Below, piece by piece: positions 21,901 through 33,973 of a stretch of 64,000 nt of DNA. Origin of the DNA: Pisolithus tinctorius (lineage: Eukaryota; Basidiomycota; Agaricomycetes; Boletales; Pisolithaceae); contig JANFAH010000036.1 in assembly GCA_024663395.1 (NCBI GenBank), positions 593,471 to 657,470 of the forward strand, read 5' to 3'. Under the pieces are notes generated by a model, which did not search any database, was not told where the DNA came from, and saw nothing but the letters and a program-made list of their open reading frames with translations. The stretch's first letter is position 1, and each line of letters opens with the position of its first letter. Made by a program: the position numbers and the translations under genes.

Positions 21901-24611
21901 TCACGCCGGATGGATTTATTAAGCTGAAACTACACGATCGCACGGTGTTCTGTGTGCCAGATATCGAGGTGAACGGCAAGCGACTCCGTGAAACTGTAAT
22001 CGATCAAGCACACTCTATTCTCGCCCACCTGGGGGCGAAGAAAACAGTCTCGTACATACGGGAATTCCTATGGTGGGACACTATGGTAAAGGACATCACT
22101 GAGTTCTGCGTGTCCTGCCGGACCTGCCAACGCAGCAAACCTCCGACACACAAGCCATTCGGACTGCTCAATCCGCTATCCATCCCCTCACGACCCTGGG
22201 AATCAATTGGGGTTGATTTCGTAGGCCCACTACCTGAGTCTAAAGACCGCAACGGAAATTACGATTCGATCACTGTGATCATCGACTTGTTAACGTCCAT
22301 GGTGCATCTTGTACCAAGTAAAACAACCTACACCGCCCGCGAAGTCGCGGAATTGATGTTCGCCGAGGTATACAAATACCACGGCCTACCTAGGGCAATT
22401 GTCAGTGACCGTGACGTCCTGTTTACGAGTCTGTTCTGGGCACACCTTAACAGGTTGATCGGAATCAAACAGAAAATGTCCAGTGCCTACCATCCAGAAA
22501 CGGACGGTGCCACCGAACGAGCCAATCAGACTGTAGGGCAGATGCTAAGATGTTGCATCGGCGATAACCAAAGGGACTGGGTGTCACGGTTGCCTGCTAT
22601 TGAGTTCACCATCAACAGTGCAACGTCCGAGTCGACGGGCTACGCACCGTTCTTCCTAAATACCGGACGGATGCCTCGAAAAATGATATGGGACGCACCT
22701 ACAAAGGACGAGTACCCGAGTGTCAGAGCCTTTGCCAATAAGATGAAATTGACAATAATGGACGCTCACGACACAATAATGAAATCGCGCGTGAAGCAGA
22801 CCATCGGCGCTAATAAAAAGCGCCGAGATTGCCCATTCGTCAAAGGGGATCTTGTATACGTGTCTACAAAGAACATTAGTCTCCCCAAAGGAACGTCTCA
22901 GAAGCTCGTGCCGAAATTCATGGGACCTTACCGAATACTGGAAGACTTCGGGAACTATTCTTTCCGGATCGAGCTCCCGGATAACCTGAAGCGGAGGGGG
23001 GTGCACAACGTGTTCCACTCTTCCCTGCTAAGGATCCACATCCCGAACGACGACCGAAAATTCCCAGGTCGGCGGGATGACCAAATACCTGAATTCGGAG
23101 GGACCAACCGTGAATGGGCCGTAGATCGTATAATCCGGCACCACGGGAGTCACGCTGACGCGACGTTTGAAGTACAGTGGACAGCAGGTGATCGGACCTG
23201 GCTCCCATACGAGGACGTCGCTCATTTGAAGGCGTTAAGCGATTATTTCGAGGTAATCGGAGTTGATGGAATAGATGAGTTGAGGGACGCGGGTGACGGG
23301 GACACATCGGACGATGATCCCCAGGTATTCGTTGGATACTTGGCACCGCATCTGTGTGGAAGCCATAAAAATCGCCCGCGCATGAGATGGAATGGCCAGA
23401 CCCCAAGGACAACCACACCGCTCTATCCACCTCGCCACAATAATCGCCCCACATACACTTCACACTTTCCCTGCCACCACTCCACACGCACTATTCCTCC
23501 ACGACCTCCCAAACAGTCTGCGTATGGCTGCCCCTCGTGCCAGTATCCGCTGACAGGACTGAGACCTGGACACCACACGCGTCGCGATAAGCCTCCTGCT
23601 CCTAACGCCCCCAACAAAAAACGTCCTTACCAAACTCGACCATCTTCTTGGCATAAAGGACGGGGTGAACGAAGCCATATCACCGAAAGGGACCTAGAAC
23701 CTGTTAAACACTTTATCGCGGAAGTTGTTGGCGACTTACAAAACTTGTCGTTCAGAACCTGTCCCACACCTGCTCGTACCAGACCAAACTTCATGTCCAC
23801 CGCGCGCAAAGTAAAAAACATTGAGCAACAAAGTACCGACCTCTTCCTGGTCCGCAACCCTGACGAGGAAGGACGGGGAGATGAGCGTGTGGTGATCCAC
23901 AGGGAACAGGTTAAGACGTACTTCGAGTACGACCGCTCACTTCGACGCAAACACAAGGTCGCCCTAGACACACCTGTGGGTTATCACCTGTTTAGGGAAG
24001 CGCACAGCCGTGAAGCAAAGTCTAAGGCGAGGTTTGCTTACTACGAAGTTGATGACAGCAGGAACATAGTTGTGGTGGCTGAGGGACCGTCCCCTACCAG
24101 AGAGGAGGTACTGGGGAACGACGCGGACCTACGCAGCAAAGAAGAGGTCACGGGTGGACAGACGCTCAATAGCATTCAGATGGACACCATCAACGCCCTC
24201 CTGTGGGATACCGCTGAGCGAGTCAAGAAGCAACAGCGGAGGGCTCACCAGGGTTACGTTGACCACCGAGAGCGACGGGACAGTCGAAGGCGAGAAGCGG
24301 AGCCTTACGGTAATCCCCTCCCTCACGACACTCATCTTCCTCGCATCTCCCGATCCTCGAGACCTAACCAGAGATCACGCAAGTCAAACGCTAACGTCAA
24401 TCCTCATATCCGCAACTCCTACGCACCTGAACAGCCGGTTGCTGGCCCCAGTACTTTCATCGTCAACCACGCCATGACTGGGGATGAGGGTTACAAGGAG
24501 GATGTGGATGCTTTAGGGGAGGATGATGACGAGGTTAGCCCAGAACACGCGGCCAGCCACGAGGACGCACAGGGATTCGCCGTGGGAAAACTCCCGGGAA
24601 AGTCCGCGTAA
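15978..24611 (+). pseudogene. Ty3 gag-pol polyprotein with one in-frame stop
   Basis: One reading frame of about 2,876 codons, interrupted only by TGA at 20805-20807. Approximate residues: Arg/Ser-rich N-terminus 1-500; gag core 505-700; CCHC knuckle C-x2-C-x4-H-x4-C near 762; aspartic protease LIDTGS near 1157; RT with DVYLDDII near 1473; RNase H from VMTDACGNG near 1624; integrase H2C2 finger near 2010-2050; catalytic D at 22215, D at 22407 and E at 22515 (D,D-35-E); chromodomain-like WAVDRIIRHHG ... TWLPYEDV near 2378-2430; then about 450 further residues. After the stop the same frame continues at once into the RNase H domain, so this is a nonsense mutation (CGA to TGA is likely), not a frameshift. 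Confidence 0.92.
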
Positions 24612-24657
24612 GGAGGGCGCTACCACAAGTACGACTGGAGAGGGTACTTTGTACCCT

Positions 24658-24668
24658 GGAGGGGGGAA
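24658..24668 (+). promoter_or_regulatory. Polypurine tract
   Basis: GGAGGGGGGAA lies immediately before the 3' LTR start TGTAGGG, where the plus-strand primer for reverse transcription is expected. Confidence 0.85.
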
Positions 24669-24958
24669 TGTAGGGTTTCGGACCGATGCTTGACAGTATG
24701 TTCCCAAGAGGTGTTCGTTCGATTGACAGATCCAATTTGTTACTCGTTTATCTCTTTTGATTTACTTGTCCCGTTCATCTATGTTGACGTTTCGTACCTG
24801 TTTGCTACGGTATAAAGAGACCCGTACTACGTAGAGATAGGGAGACTTCCTTCCCTACATCAATACAGACCACAACGTCTGGATAATCGTGTAGCGTGTC
24901 TTAAGGAAAGTCTCTTGTGTCTACGTCGCAAGTGTTACTACTTCGCCTCGGAGTCACA
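24669..24958 (+). repeat. 3' LTR, 290 bp
   Basis: It matches the 5' LTR at 287 of 290 positions. It is followed directly by GCCTT, the right copy of the target duplication. The TATA box is intact. Confidence 0.97.
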
Positions 24959-25967
24959 GCCTTCTTGGTTTGTTATCAGATTTCAAAAATTTCCACCAAC
25001 GATGTCAACGACAAGACTATCGTCCCCACGTATTATTCCGGTCATCGATCTCATTCCCTTCCACCCATAACGCCGCTCTCCTCGCAGGTCGGTGGACATG
25101 CAGGGGCGCAAACAACGGAGGACGGCTCGTTGCTCCTCGAACCAGCCCTCCCTCCCAGAGAACCGGCATCCTACCAGCTCGTTCGCAACGATGTATCGCT
25201 AGGCATCGACGCCACGACAGTGGCGAAATAACGAGGATCGTTATAACGACATTCTACAGGGCAAACAAGTTGGGCACCGCGGATTCGGTGATGACGTTCA
25301 AAGTACTATGCGCTTTAAATTGCTTCCAGAGGTGAGAACGAGGGCGGGGATTTTATCGCAGAAATTATATGCTTAACATTTACTTATCGTTCATTTCTAT
25401 AGGTGCCCGGTGGCAAACCACGCATTGATACAGAGGACACTCATGTTTGCATCTCTTCTCCCTCTCGGCACTTCACACACCCCTGGCACGCCGCCATGGC
25501 ACAGGTGTCCTATTCAAATAATATCTGCTCTCCTCGCAGATTCACTTGGGTGCCGCAAGTATTGGCTAACGAGGTCATATCTCCTCTGGTCTTCCGGCCT
25601 CATGAGTTTTCGCTTGTCGCGGGCGGAACGGTTTTCGCACCGTGCTACCACACAACTCACGAAATCGGTTGATTGACTTGCCGTTCCTGATGACACTAGG
25701 TAAGTGAACCCTACCGTCAGGCCCAAGTGGAACTTGTTCATGCTCAATCTTGACCGATGTAGCCTAGCTTAGCACCAATGTAATACTATTTTCAGTGTCT
25801 TCGCACAGAAGACGATCTCTTATCGGGATTCAAGTCTTTCATCAAATTTTGCAAGGCTCTGCGAATGAACTGCAAGGTTAGACTGAGTTCAGCCTTTACT
25901 TCATTAATGGTGCCCTTCGCGTCGGGTCCTTGGTGCCTCGGCGGGATGCCTGGGTAAGTCGTCGAAG
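24959..25967 (+). other. Unassigned exon-like segments right of the element
   Basis: Near 25225-25330 one plus-strand frame reads RYNDILQGKQVGHRGF and ends at a GTGAGA donor. A TATAG acceptor near 25401 opens a 90-codon frame to about 25675. The phrasing looks like real exons of a fungal gene, but I do not recognise the family. No start codon or upstream exon is secure, and the retrotransposon sits just upstream. It may be the tail of a gene disrupted or displaced by the insertion. Confidence 0.35.
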
Positions 25968-27083
25968 TTATGATAAGACTCCTTGGAGTGTCCAAATGTA
26001 TTCATGTACTCCACACCTCGGCGCCGGACTGTTGCATGATGGTTTAAACAGCGTCCTCCGACACTTGCCCCCATTTCGAGAGGCTAACGATGCGTTTGTG
26101 CAGGTACTCTGGAACCCACACGGTGATAAAAACACACGGACGTTCCAGGACACGCCGAAAGCGGATAGAACACAGCCAAGTGCAGTATCTGGGCTTTTCA
26201 GATAATTGCGGAAACCTGTGACATCTGTACCCGGAGTCCGTGACCGGATTCTGGTGGAAGAGGCCAATGCCAAGATGTCCCCCACTAGGTAGCACGGGAT
26301 TGTTAGTGTGAACTTGTAGGCGGCCTCTGCCAGTGGCTGGTCGTGCGGTGATGATGTGGACAGGGTAAGAGGGGCATCGGTCTCTCTGATGAAGTACGAA
26401 TTGTAGATCAGGGTGACACGATGGCCAGATGTGACCACATGAGCTTCGTGCTCAACATCAGAGAAAAACGAAACGTAGCCAACGCATGGCTGCTGAGAGG
26501 ATTCGGACATCGATGCCAATAATCTTTTTATTTTTATTTGAGAATTGAAACCTCCCACCCACTCGTGATCGTTTTTGCGAAGGACGACTTCGCCGCCTTC
26601 GTACGGAGTGGGGAGAACGATGACAAGTGAACCAATCATAGTATCATCACGAACCATTACCTGCGCGCCGCTACCATTAGACCTCCGCAAAGAAAGACGC
26701 GAGGAAGGGGAACCGTAGACATCGAGCTTGTATAATTCCATCTTGATCTCTCGTTGCTCGGCGTCGCCCTCCAATCGCCCTCCAGCAACTCTCAGTGGAC
26801 GATGGACCGTGTGACTTTTGAATTGCATGACCACGTGACTACGTGACTTTCGAACTGCGTTGCTGCAGTGTCCGAGTGTACGTTCGTCTGGCTGCTTGAA
26901 AATTTCCCAATTTTGGCCGTACCGAAGCGCGATTGTCCGACTTTCCATACGGAATAGCATCCGTGGTTTGAAGCGTCTTCTGACCTCTTGCGGTTGCCTT
27001 AGAGGCGCCGACTCCCATCTGGCTGACCACTTTCGTGCTGGACTCCTGTGGCTCGCAGTAAACGCCTTCATGGGCGTAAGCAT
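25968..27083 (-). pseudogene. Broken 2OG-Fe(II) oxygenase-like gene
   Basis: The minus strand carries MELYKLDVYG, then MIGSLVIVLPTPYEGGEVVL, FFSDVEHEAHVVTSGHRVTL and, in another frame, VLPSGGHLGIGLFHQ. These are landmarks of fungal prolyl-4-hydroxylase-like 2OG dioxygenases. The segment between the first two, where the family has the iron-binding HxD (usually HVDTP), is frame-broken with stops, and no HxD can be read. The distal His in VEHE is present. A further frame change lies near 26220. The frame is open for 371 codons only by chance overlap. Most likely a pseudogene. Confidence 0.65.
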
Positions 27084-27380
27084 GTGATTTTAAATTGATG
27101 GGTCTGTCATCTCGTCGCTCGATAAGCCCAATACATATATCGGACCCTCCACGGCGGCAGATATCGGCAACGAAATGAGGGATGAAGCATAACACAACTG
27201 CGGCGCGAAATCACTCATGTACAACCCCAACTCTCGCCAGAATGTCGTCGGTAGAAGCACGCGATCGTCATCGATGATCTCACCAGAAGCCCAAATGAGC
27301 ACCCCGGGTCTCGACCGCTCGCACGACGGTCTAGCCGCAACCCGGGATCAAATAGAACGCAACACCTAGAACGTATCACC

Positions 27381-30300
27381 ATGCTGTCGCCTTCTTTGTT
27401 TTCATTGCCTCTAGACGAGGGATATCTCCACCGAGCAGGGTATGTCATTGTTCCTGCTTTGAAATTGTAGTTGAACCGGTGACCCCTTATTACGCTTCAT
27501 TCAGTCCTTCCACTCGGTACCATAGGCTGATTGCGTAACAGGCTTCTCCAACGACGAAACTACTCTACACCTCTTCGCATCCTCACTCACCCACGTGTGT
27601 CTGGTGACATACGCGAGAATACCGTCCAGTTGTCTAATTTCCCATTTCCTTCCCCCGGGCGATCGTTCGTCCTCCAGGAACCGCCATTTACGTCCGATCA
27701 CGGTCCACAGGGACAACGTGCACCAGTGCGAGACTTCGATTCTGATCACGCTCACCCCGTTCCTCGGTCTTCTCCCGTTGAATCGGTGGCTTTTCTTCCC
27801 TACGATGGTCAGGATGGAGATGGGCCTGCCGGAGATCTAGACTTCATTTCCCATCCGCAAATTGCGTCCTTAGATATTGCTTCTGCCTCTGCCTCAGATT
27901 TCTCTGCTCTTTCTCCTGCTGTGGAGTCGTCTCAAGAGACGGGGACATCACAAAAGATGCTCTCTACCACCTCACACGACGATACATCATTTGGATCTCC
28001 CTTATTCACACCATCGGGCCTGTCTTTCCTACTCACTCGAAAACTGACAACGCCTAATGATGGAAGTATGCCATCGATTGTCGAACACTCGCGATCGTCG
28101 TCTTTCATAACTGGCGGATCCCTCCCTGACAAGCCTCGCTGTAGAGAAAGGGACGAAATCGCTGCTCGGGAAAGTGGTATTTTCCCAATACAAGAGCAAG
28201 ATGGAGCACTGCCCCGTACGCTATCTGAAACAGCGCCCTTGTTGCCTCGGCACACCGTCATCGCCCATCGCGATCCCCCCTTCAGTCTGGGTCCTCCCAA
28301 GAAAACTATTCTCACGGGTTTGGGTTCCAGATTGCGTCGCGCATTTGACATCGACGTCGATATTTGCGATGTGGCAAAAATAGCCATTTCCTCGGTTCCT
28401 GCAGTCATTTTTGGTGCCCTTTTGAACATTCTGGATGGTCTCTCTTGTGAGGCATTCTTTCCACGTCCTTCCCACCCTCTTCATGGATATTTTTGCAGAC
28501 GGAATGATAATGTTTCCTGCTTCTGGTGTTTTCACTAACTTGGGTGGAATGGGCGTATCGCTATTTTTCGTCTCGTGAGTGCGAACTTTCCTTTGGTAGT
28601 GTTGATGGTATAGTATCACCGACACCACCATCCGACTCGAATCCCAGTGCCACCACTTTTTGCTTGCTCGAGAATATGGGCACTAAATTCAGGGGATGGC
28701 TTGACACTTGAAACTGACTGTCATTTCTAGAACAGTGATTTCCCAATTCATCTTCTCGTTCGGCGGGAGTCAGTTCGCAGGTGCGAATGGGAGTATGATG
28801 ATCGAGACAGTCGTATGTCCATAACCTTCTCAAAATTTCCAATCTGATCCCGCTTCCGACGCCCGAATGCTGTGCTTCCGATTGTCCAAATTTCCTATGA
28901 GGGCAGCCGTTCTTCCATATCATTGCGTCGGCGATAGAGAGAGAGATCGGAAAAGAGCACGTGCGTGAAGTAATCGCGACAACGCTCGTTGCATATGCCT
29001 TGTCCTCCGTTTTGACGGGTAAGTAAATTTGTCAAACTATAACGCACTTCATCTTGTCTCGATGATTGAGCCTGTGTACCAAGAATTGGCGCTGATGATG
29101 TGCAGGACTGACGTTCCTCCTACTGGGATACCTGCGTCTCGGTGTCGTCATCGGATTCTTTCCGAGACATATCCTCGTCGGGTGCATAGGTGGAGTTGGC
29201 GTGTTCCTTATTTTGACAGGGTGAGCAAAATTCGGATTGACCGGGGCACTTACATTTTCGGATCCATCTAATTCTGCCACGTTCGTCGATCTGTTAGATT
29301 GACAGTTAGCACCCGTCTGCCCTCCGATGCCCTCGATCCACCTACGTGGGACACCCTCCGATATTTAACGACGAACGCACATGCACTTGGACAGTGGATG
29401 CCGCCTCTGGCCCTAGCTATCCTGATGAGGGTTATTACGTCCCGGTGGAAGCATCAACTCGTGTTTCCAATCTGTAAGTACAGCTTTTTTTCTTCCCGGC
29501 TGTTAAGTTATTCATACCGTTCATACCCAAACTTTCTTTCGGACAATAGATTTCTTGGTGATACCGGTGGCGTTTTATGTGATAGTTATCGCTGCAGGTC
29601 TCGATCTAGACAGGTTACGAAGGGACGGATGGCTGTTCGATTCTGCAGGAACGACTGGGTCCGAAGGTTGGTATGAGTTCTATACCTATTTCGGTGAGTC
29701 CGTCTCTCGTCATAACGATGTATGTTTCTCGAGTTATTGATTTTATTGTGCCTGGAGACCTCGATTTGATTAAGTGGATGCCGATGTGGAATACGTTGCC
29801 GACGCAGTTTGCACTGTAAGTGTTATATCATACACTTCAGATGAATAGGACCAGAAGGGTTTTCTCGGGATAGGTTGTTCTTTAATATTTTGCATCCACC
29901 CCTCAACGTCCCCGCCTTGTGTGAGTCTGATTTACGGTCTGGTTGTTCCATGATAAGTCGCTGATATAATGATGGTGATTGAGTCGGTGGTGGAATTATG
30001 TGTAGCTGTTTCGTTGAATCAAGATATCGACACGAACAAGGAACTCATCGGGCACGGATTGTCGAATTTGATTTCTGGATTTCTGGGTTCTGTGTATGCT
30101 CGCCTCCTTCCCCGTCGTGCGATGTTGCCATATCATTCTTACGGGTTCGCGCCACTTGTAGGCCCAATTATCTTGTCTACGTCAATACGTTGATGTAATT
30201 GTTCCCTGCATTTTGCTGCACTGGACACTCACGCGAAGCTTATCGTTCGATAGGTTCTACCGTGTCGGAGGAGGAAATAGAATCGCAGGGTTAATGCTTG

Positions 30301-32113
30301 CTCTCGTGACCCTTTTCATCCTGATGGTCGGCACGGCGCCAGTTGCATACATCCGTACGTCGTCACCTCACTTGAGTTCTTGAATCTCGTTTAAAGCGTC
30401 CGTTCACTTGTCTGTGATAGCGGTCGTCGTCGTCGGTGCATTAATTTTTGCGCTTGGAATTGACCTTGTCAAGGAGGCATTGTGGGATACAAGGTATCGC
30501 GTGAGTTGGTGCGTGGCGACATTTTCTTTCCTTTTCCGCAACGTGGAGGGTGAACGGATGATTTTGACACCGAATTTATCGCAGGACGGAGTATGTGACT
30601 ATCGTGAGCATCATGGTGACGATGACTGTGTGGGATTTCGTGATTGGCGTACTGTTCGGGATAATTGTCAGTTGTGAGTTTTCTTTTCATTTGATTATGA
30701 TCCCGGCATGTATCATTCATTCCTTTGCAAAGGTGTTTTCTTTGTCGTACAGAACTCACGGCGGCGGAGTATTCGAGCATGCTACCCTGGCAATGCAGCC
30801 ATGTCCACTGTCCGCCGTCCAGCTGCACACAGGGCCTACATCCACGACGTCTCGAAACAAACGCGCATTATCCAACTGCAAGGTTTCCTTTTCTTTGGAA
30901 CGATCATGCGCGTTGAGGAAAAGTTACGGAGTATTGTCGAGGATCCGGACTGGCGAACCAACCCTGTACGGTTCATCATCGTTGACTTGACACTCGTACC
31001 TGGTGTGGATATGTCCGCTGGAGAGGCGTTCGTGAGGGTACAAAGGTTGCTTGCTGCGAAGGGTGTCGTGCTGGTATTTTGTGGTGTGGAGAGTGAGTCG
31101 GGCGTGGGGAAGGCACTGGCGAATTCGGGGATTTTGGAGGAGCAAGGAGTGGAGGTTTTTGAGTCCTTAAATGATGCGTTGGAATGTGAGTGGTCCCGTT
31201 GTGCAGTTCTTGTTCTTCCTTTGACTGAGACGGGGCCATCCGATTACAACGGATAGGGACGGAGAATGAGTATTTGGGGGCGTGGTTCAGGTTGCAAAGA
31301 GCGGGAAGTACGCCTGTCGGTAAGTCGATTTCTCCGATTCCTGGGATGTTGGGAGTATGACTGGGCAACGGGTGTCGTAGCGTTCCCTGAACGACAAGGG
31401 GAGGGGGTTGGATTCCGTGAGGCACCAGTAGGATCACCTAGAGAACGCTATTTGCGTGATGCGGGAAATCGAACAATTGTTGACGGTGAGTTATCTTGAC
31501 GCACCCGTTCTCGCTATCTTCGTCGAAGAGTGGGCTTATACCTGTCTCGCACAGAGCCTTTCTCGAGCGGCATTGCGCCAGAGCCACTCAACACGCTCTT
31601 AAAGGCCTTCCAATCATATGAGGAAATCGATCGCGATGTACTTGTTCGCCTATCCACTTACTTCACTCGTCTCTCGCTCCCTTCCGGACATGTCCTCTGG
31701 GACGTTGGCGACACTCCGGACGGTCTGTACATCATCCAATCAGGCGTTCTCCGTGCATCATACCGCTTCGGATCCCACACGCGCATCATTGGGGAGTCGA
31801 TGGTGTCGGGCGCCTTAGCGGGAGAACTCTCAGGATTGTCCGGATTGCCAAGGAACGCGAGGGTCGCCGTGGAACGAGAAGCAGTGGTGTGGTGGCTGGG
31901 AAGGGAGGCATTGAGGAGACTTGAGAGAGAAGATGCAGCGTTGGCATGGACGTTTGTGAGGATGGTGTTGAAGGGTGAGTAGATAGTCTTTCATTTTTCT
32001 GAGGGAGAAAATGGTGTAGGTTGTGTGCGGTGTGAATGTGGTGCTGATGAGAGTTCTCTATAGCTGCACAGGTGGATACAGATGTATTACTTGCAGCACT
32101 TGCAAGTCGGTAG
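27381..32113 (+). CDS. SulP/SLC26 transporter with STAS and cNMP-binding domains
   Basis: A multi-exon homologue of yeast YGR125W (Vsb1-type, vacuolar; substrate not decidable from sequence). Exons verified by frame and GT-AG: 27381-27439, 27542-28446, 28499-28574, 28731-28812, 28907-29020, 29106-29220, 29298-29473, and further exons to the TAG at 32111-32113. A long Ser/Pro-rich cytosolic N-terminus (about 300 residues) precedes the SulP membrane domain: [74 protein letters not shown]. Next comes a STAS domain ([20 protein letters not shown], about 30970-31030) and a cyclic-nucleotide-binding fold ([19 protein letters not shown], about 31700-31760; [15 protein letters not shown]). All joins checked keep frame. 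The start is supported by a short first exon ending at a GTATGT donor. Confidence 0.9.
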
Positions 32114-32512
32114 GAGGGCGGCATTGAAGTAGGATCTTGAGTTGACCGGGTGATGCGAGGGTTCGACATATGCACGTACTGGTAATACGTAGGGCTGGTT
32201 AGGCATTTGTTCCTAGTATACTTAAAAGAATTGGATCATGCAGACACTCATTCAAACCGACAATGTCTGTCAACCAGGTCCCAATAGTACTTGAAGGACT
32301 CACGGCACACTGAACATCCTCAGTGGCGAGGAACAGACATGCAACGTCCAGCCTGACACCGTTCGATGTACTCCCGTAGGTTGGAAGATGAAGCTGGGCA
32401 ACCTTCAACGTTACATCAGCTGCCTGGTGGCAGTAATTGAGTTGTATTATGTCGTTGCACTCGTCTATAAGCAGATCTCCGACAGAGCCTCAATCGTTCC
32501 GAGCAGAGTCTG
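32114..32512. other. Convergent 3' intergenic region
   Basis: The spacer between the ends of the convergent SulP transporter and hydrolase genes. No gene is seen; it probably holds both 3' UTRs. Confidence 0.5.
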
Positions 32513-33596
32513 TCAAGAGCCAGTGCTCGCGACGATTCTCTCTTTCATCCACTCCGTAACTTCATGCCCCCACTGTTCTCCTTGCCCCGAGCAAAGAGCC
32601 CAATTTGGACTAACATGATTGTGTCCAGCGCCAATAATTCTCTTTGGTTCCCTCCCCAGCCGCCTCTTTAGATCCTTCATGATTTCTAATCCAGTAACCT
32701 GCAGCCAATCGGGCTCCCTCTCCGCCTGGACCAACAAAATTTCTGGGTGCGCCTGGATCTCTTCGTCCATCAAATTGTTCCATAGGGTTCGTGGTTCACG
32801 CTCGCGCTGTTGCTCGGGAGTCCCGAAATAAAACCTCACCGGTCCACTCGTATGAAATGATTCTCCTCGCACGTCGAAGAACCAGGGCCCTGCGTTCCAT
32901 ATCACACCCCGGAGCGGCGGGAGTGTCTTGCGCAGTTCCTCGTACATCGTCATCACCTTGACATGTGCTGCGCCCGCCGAATGGCCCATCACGAAGATGT
33001 GCTCTGGATCGAGCTCCTGAGTCGAGCCGGTCGAAGAAGATCTAATTGTCTCAGCGTTGTCTTTGACCCATATAATCGCATCGCGGATATCCTGTGAAGC
33101 TGCAGGAAAGCGGGCTTCCGGGACGAGTCGGTAGTCTGGTATGATGGTGATGAAGCCGCGCTGGGCGAAAAACGAGCCGAGGGCACGGTACCCCATCTCA
33201 TATGGAGGTGGAAATTGTCTGGATCCAGTGTTGTAGCCACCACCGTAGACGAAGAATAGCACGGGGACTTTTGCGTTTGGAGTTAGAGCCGGCTGGTCCG
33301 GGTAATATACGTCTAGCTAGGTTGTTCGCAGTTTAGAGCGTTCCTGGCAGCGGCAGGATGTAGTACTCGGGCTCACGTTGTGTCTGTGCCGCTGGCCATA
33401 TTTGAATGTCTTCTTCTCGATCTTTTCGATTTCTGCTCGCCTTTCGTCGAGAATGGGCACGAAAGCGCTCAGCGCTGGTTTTGATCGAGCCCGTGAGCTT
33501 ACTGATACTACGATACTACGAATGTGGGTTGGATTGCTCACTGAAAAGATTAATCTTGTCGATATTCGTTTCTGGATTTTTTGCAATGATGTCCAT
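32513..33596 (-). CDS. Alpha/beta hydrolase (esterase/lipase-like)
   Basis: Three exons (33596-33542, 33474-33377, 33316-32513) joined by short GT-AG introns give a 318-residue protein with intact frame. It has an oxyanion-type VYGGGYNTG (the HGGG-like motif with Tyr in place of His), the nucleophile elbow GHSAGA, an acid candidate in QAEREPDW, and a terminal GHNHVSP histidine. No signal peptide is evident, so it is probably cytosolic. The substrate cannot be told; relatives are annotated as carboxylesterases or kynurenine-formamidase-like hydrolases. It converges on the SulP gene. Confidence 0.88.
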
Positions 33597-33973
33597 GGTC
33601 TCACAGAGCGTCTACCGAGTAGGATCAGCAAGAAGGGAATATGAATTGTATCTATAGCTCATTCCGAATTGTTTTGAACCTATCTCGCCACTATCGATTC
33701 GATTGGCGATGTCCGGTCAGAGAGGGGCCATCAGTTCCAAACGTACGAGTCTGCGATGAATAGATACTTCAGTACAGTGTGTACAGTGTAATGATAGGGT
33801 AAGTTAGGATATCTATTATACTATATGTTATATATCTCTAGTCAAATCGTGTCTAGGCGTGTATGAGGTACGTAGAATGAACTCAGAAAGCCGGATCGGA
33901 AGTCAGAGATTCCGTGTGGTGGATGCGACGGCATCGAAAAAAAAATGAAGCACGAGGAAGATTGCGGAGATAA
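33597..33973. other. Short AT-rich intergenic region
   Basis: It contains a TATA-rich stretch (about 33805-33840). It lies between the hydrolase start and the bromodomain-gene stop, so it probably carries the hydrolase promoter. Confidence 0.5.

Larger units (their letters stand above)
15617..24958 (+). mobile_element. Young full-length Ty3 (chromovirus-type) retrotransposon
   Basis: A 9,342-bp LTR element flanked by a perfect 5-bp target duplication, GCCTT (15612-15616 and 24959-24963). Order: 5' LTR, leader, one gag-pol frame with gag, zinc knuckle, protease, RT, RNase H, integrase and chromodomain, then polypurine tract and 3' LTR. RNase H before integrase places it in Ty3/Metaviridae. 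The LTRs differ at three of 290 positions, so the insertion is recent. One premature stop probably makes this copy non-autonomous. The primer-binding site could not be assigned to a tRNA. Confidence 0.97.
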
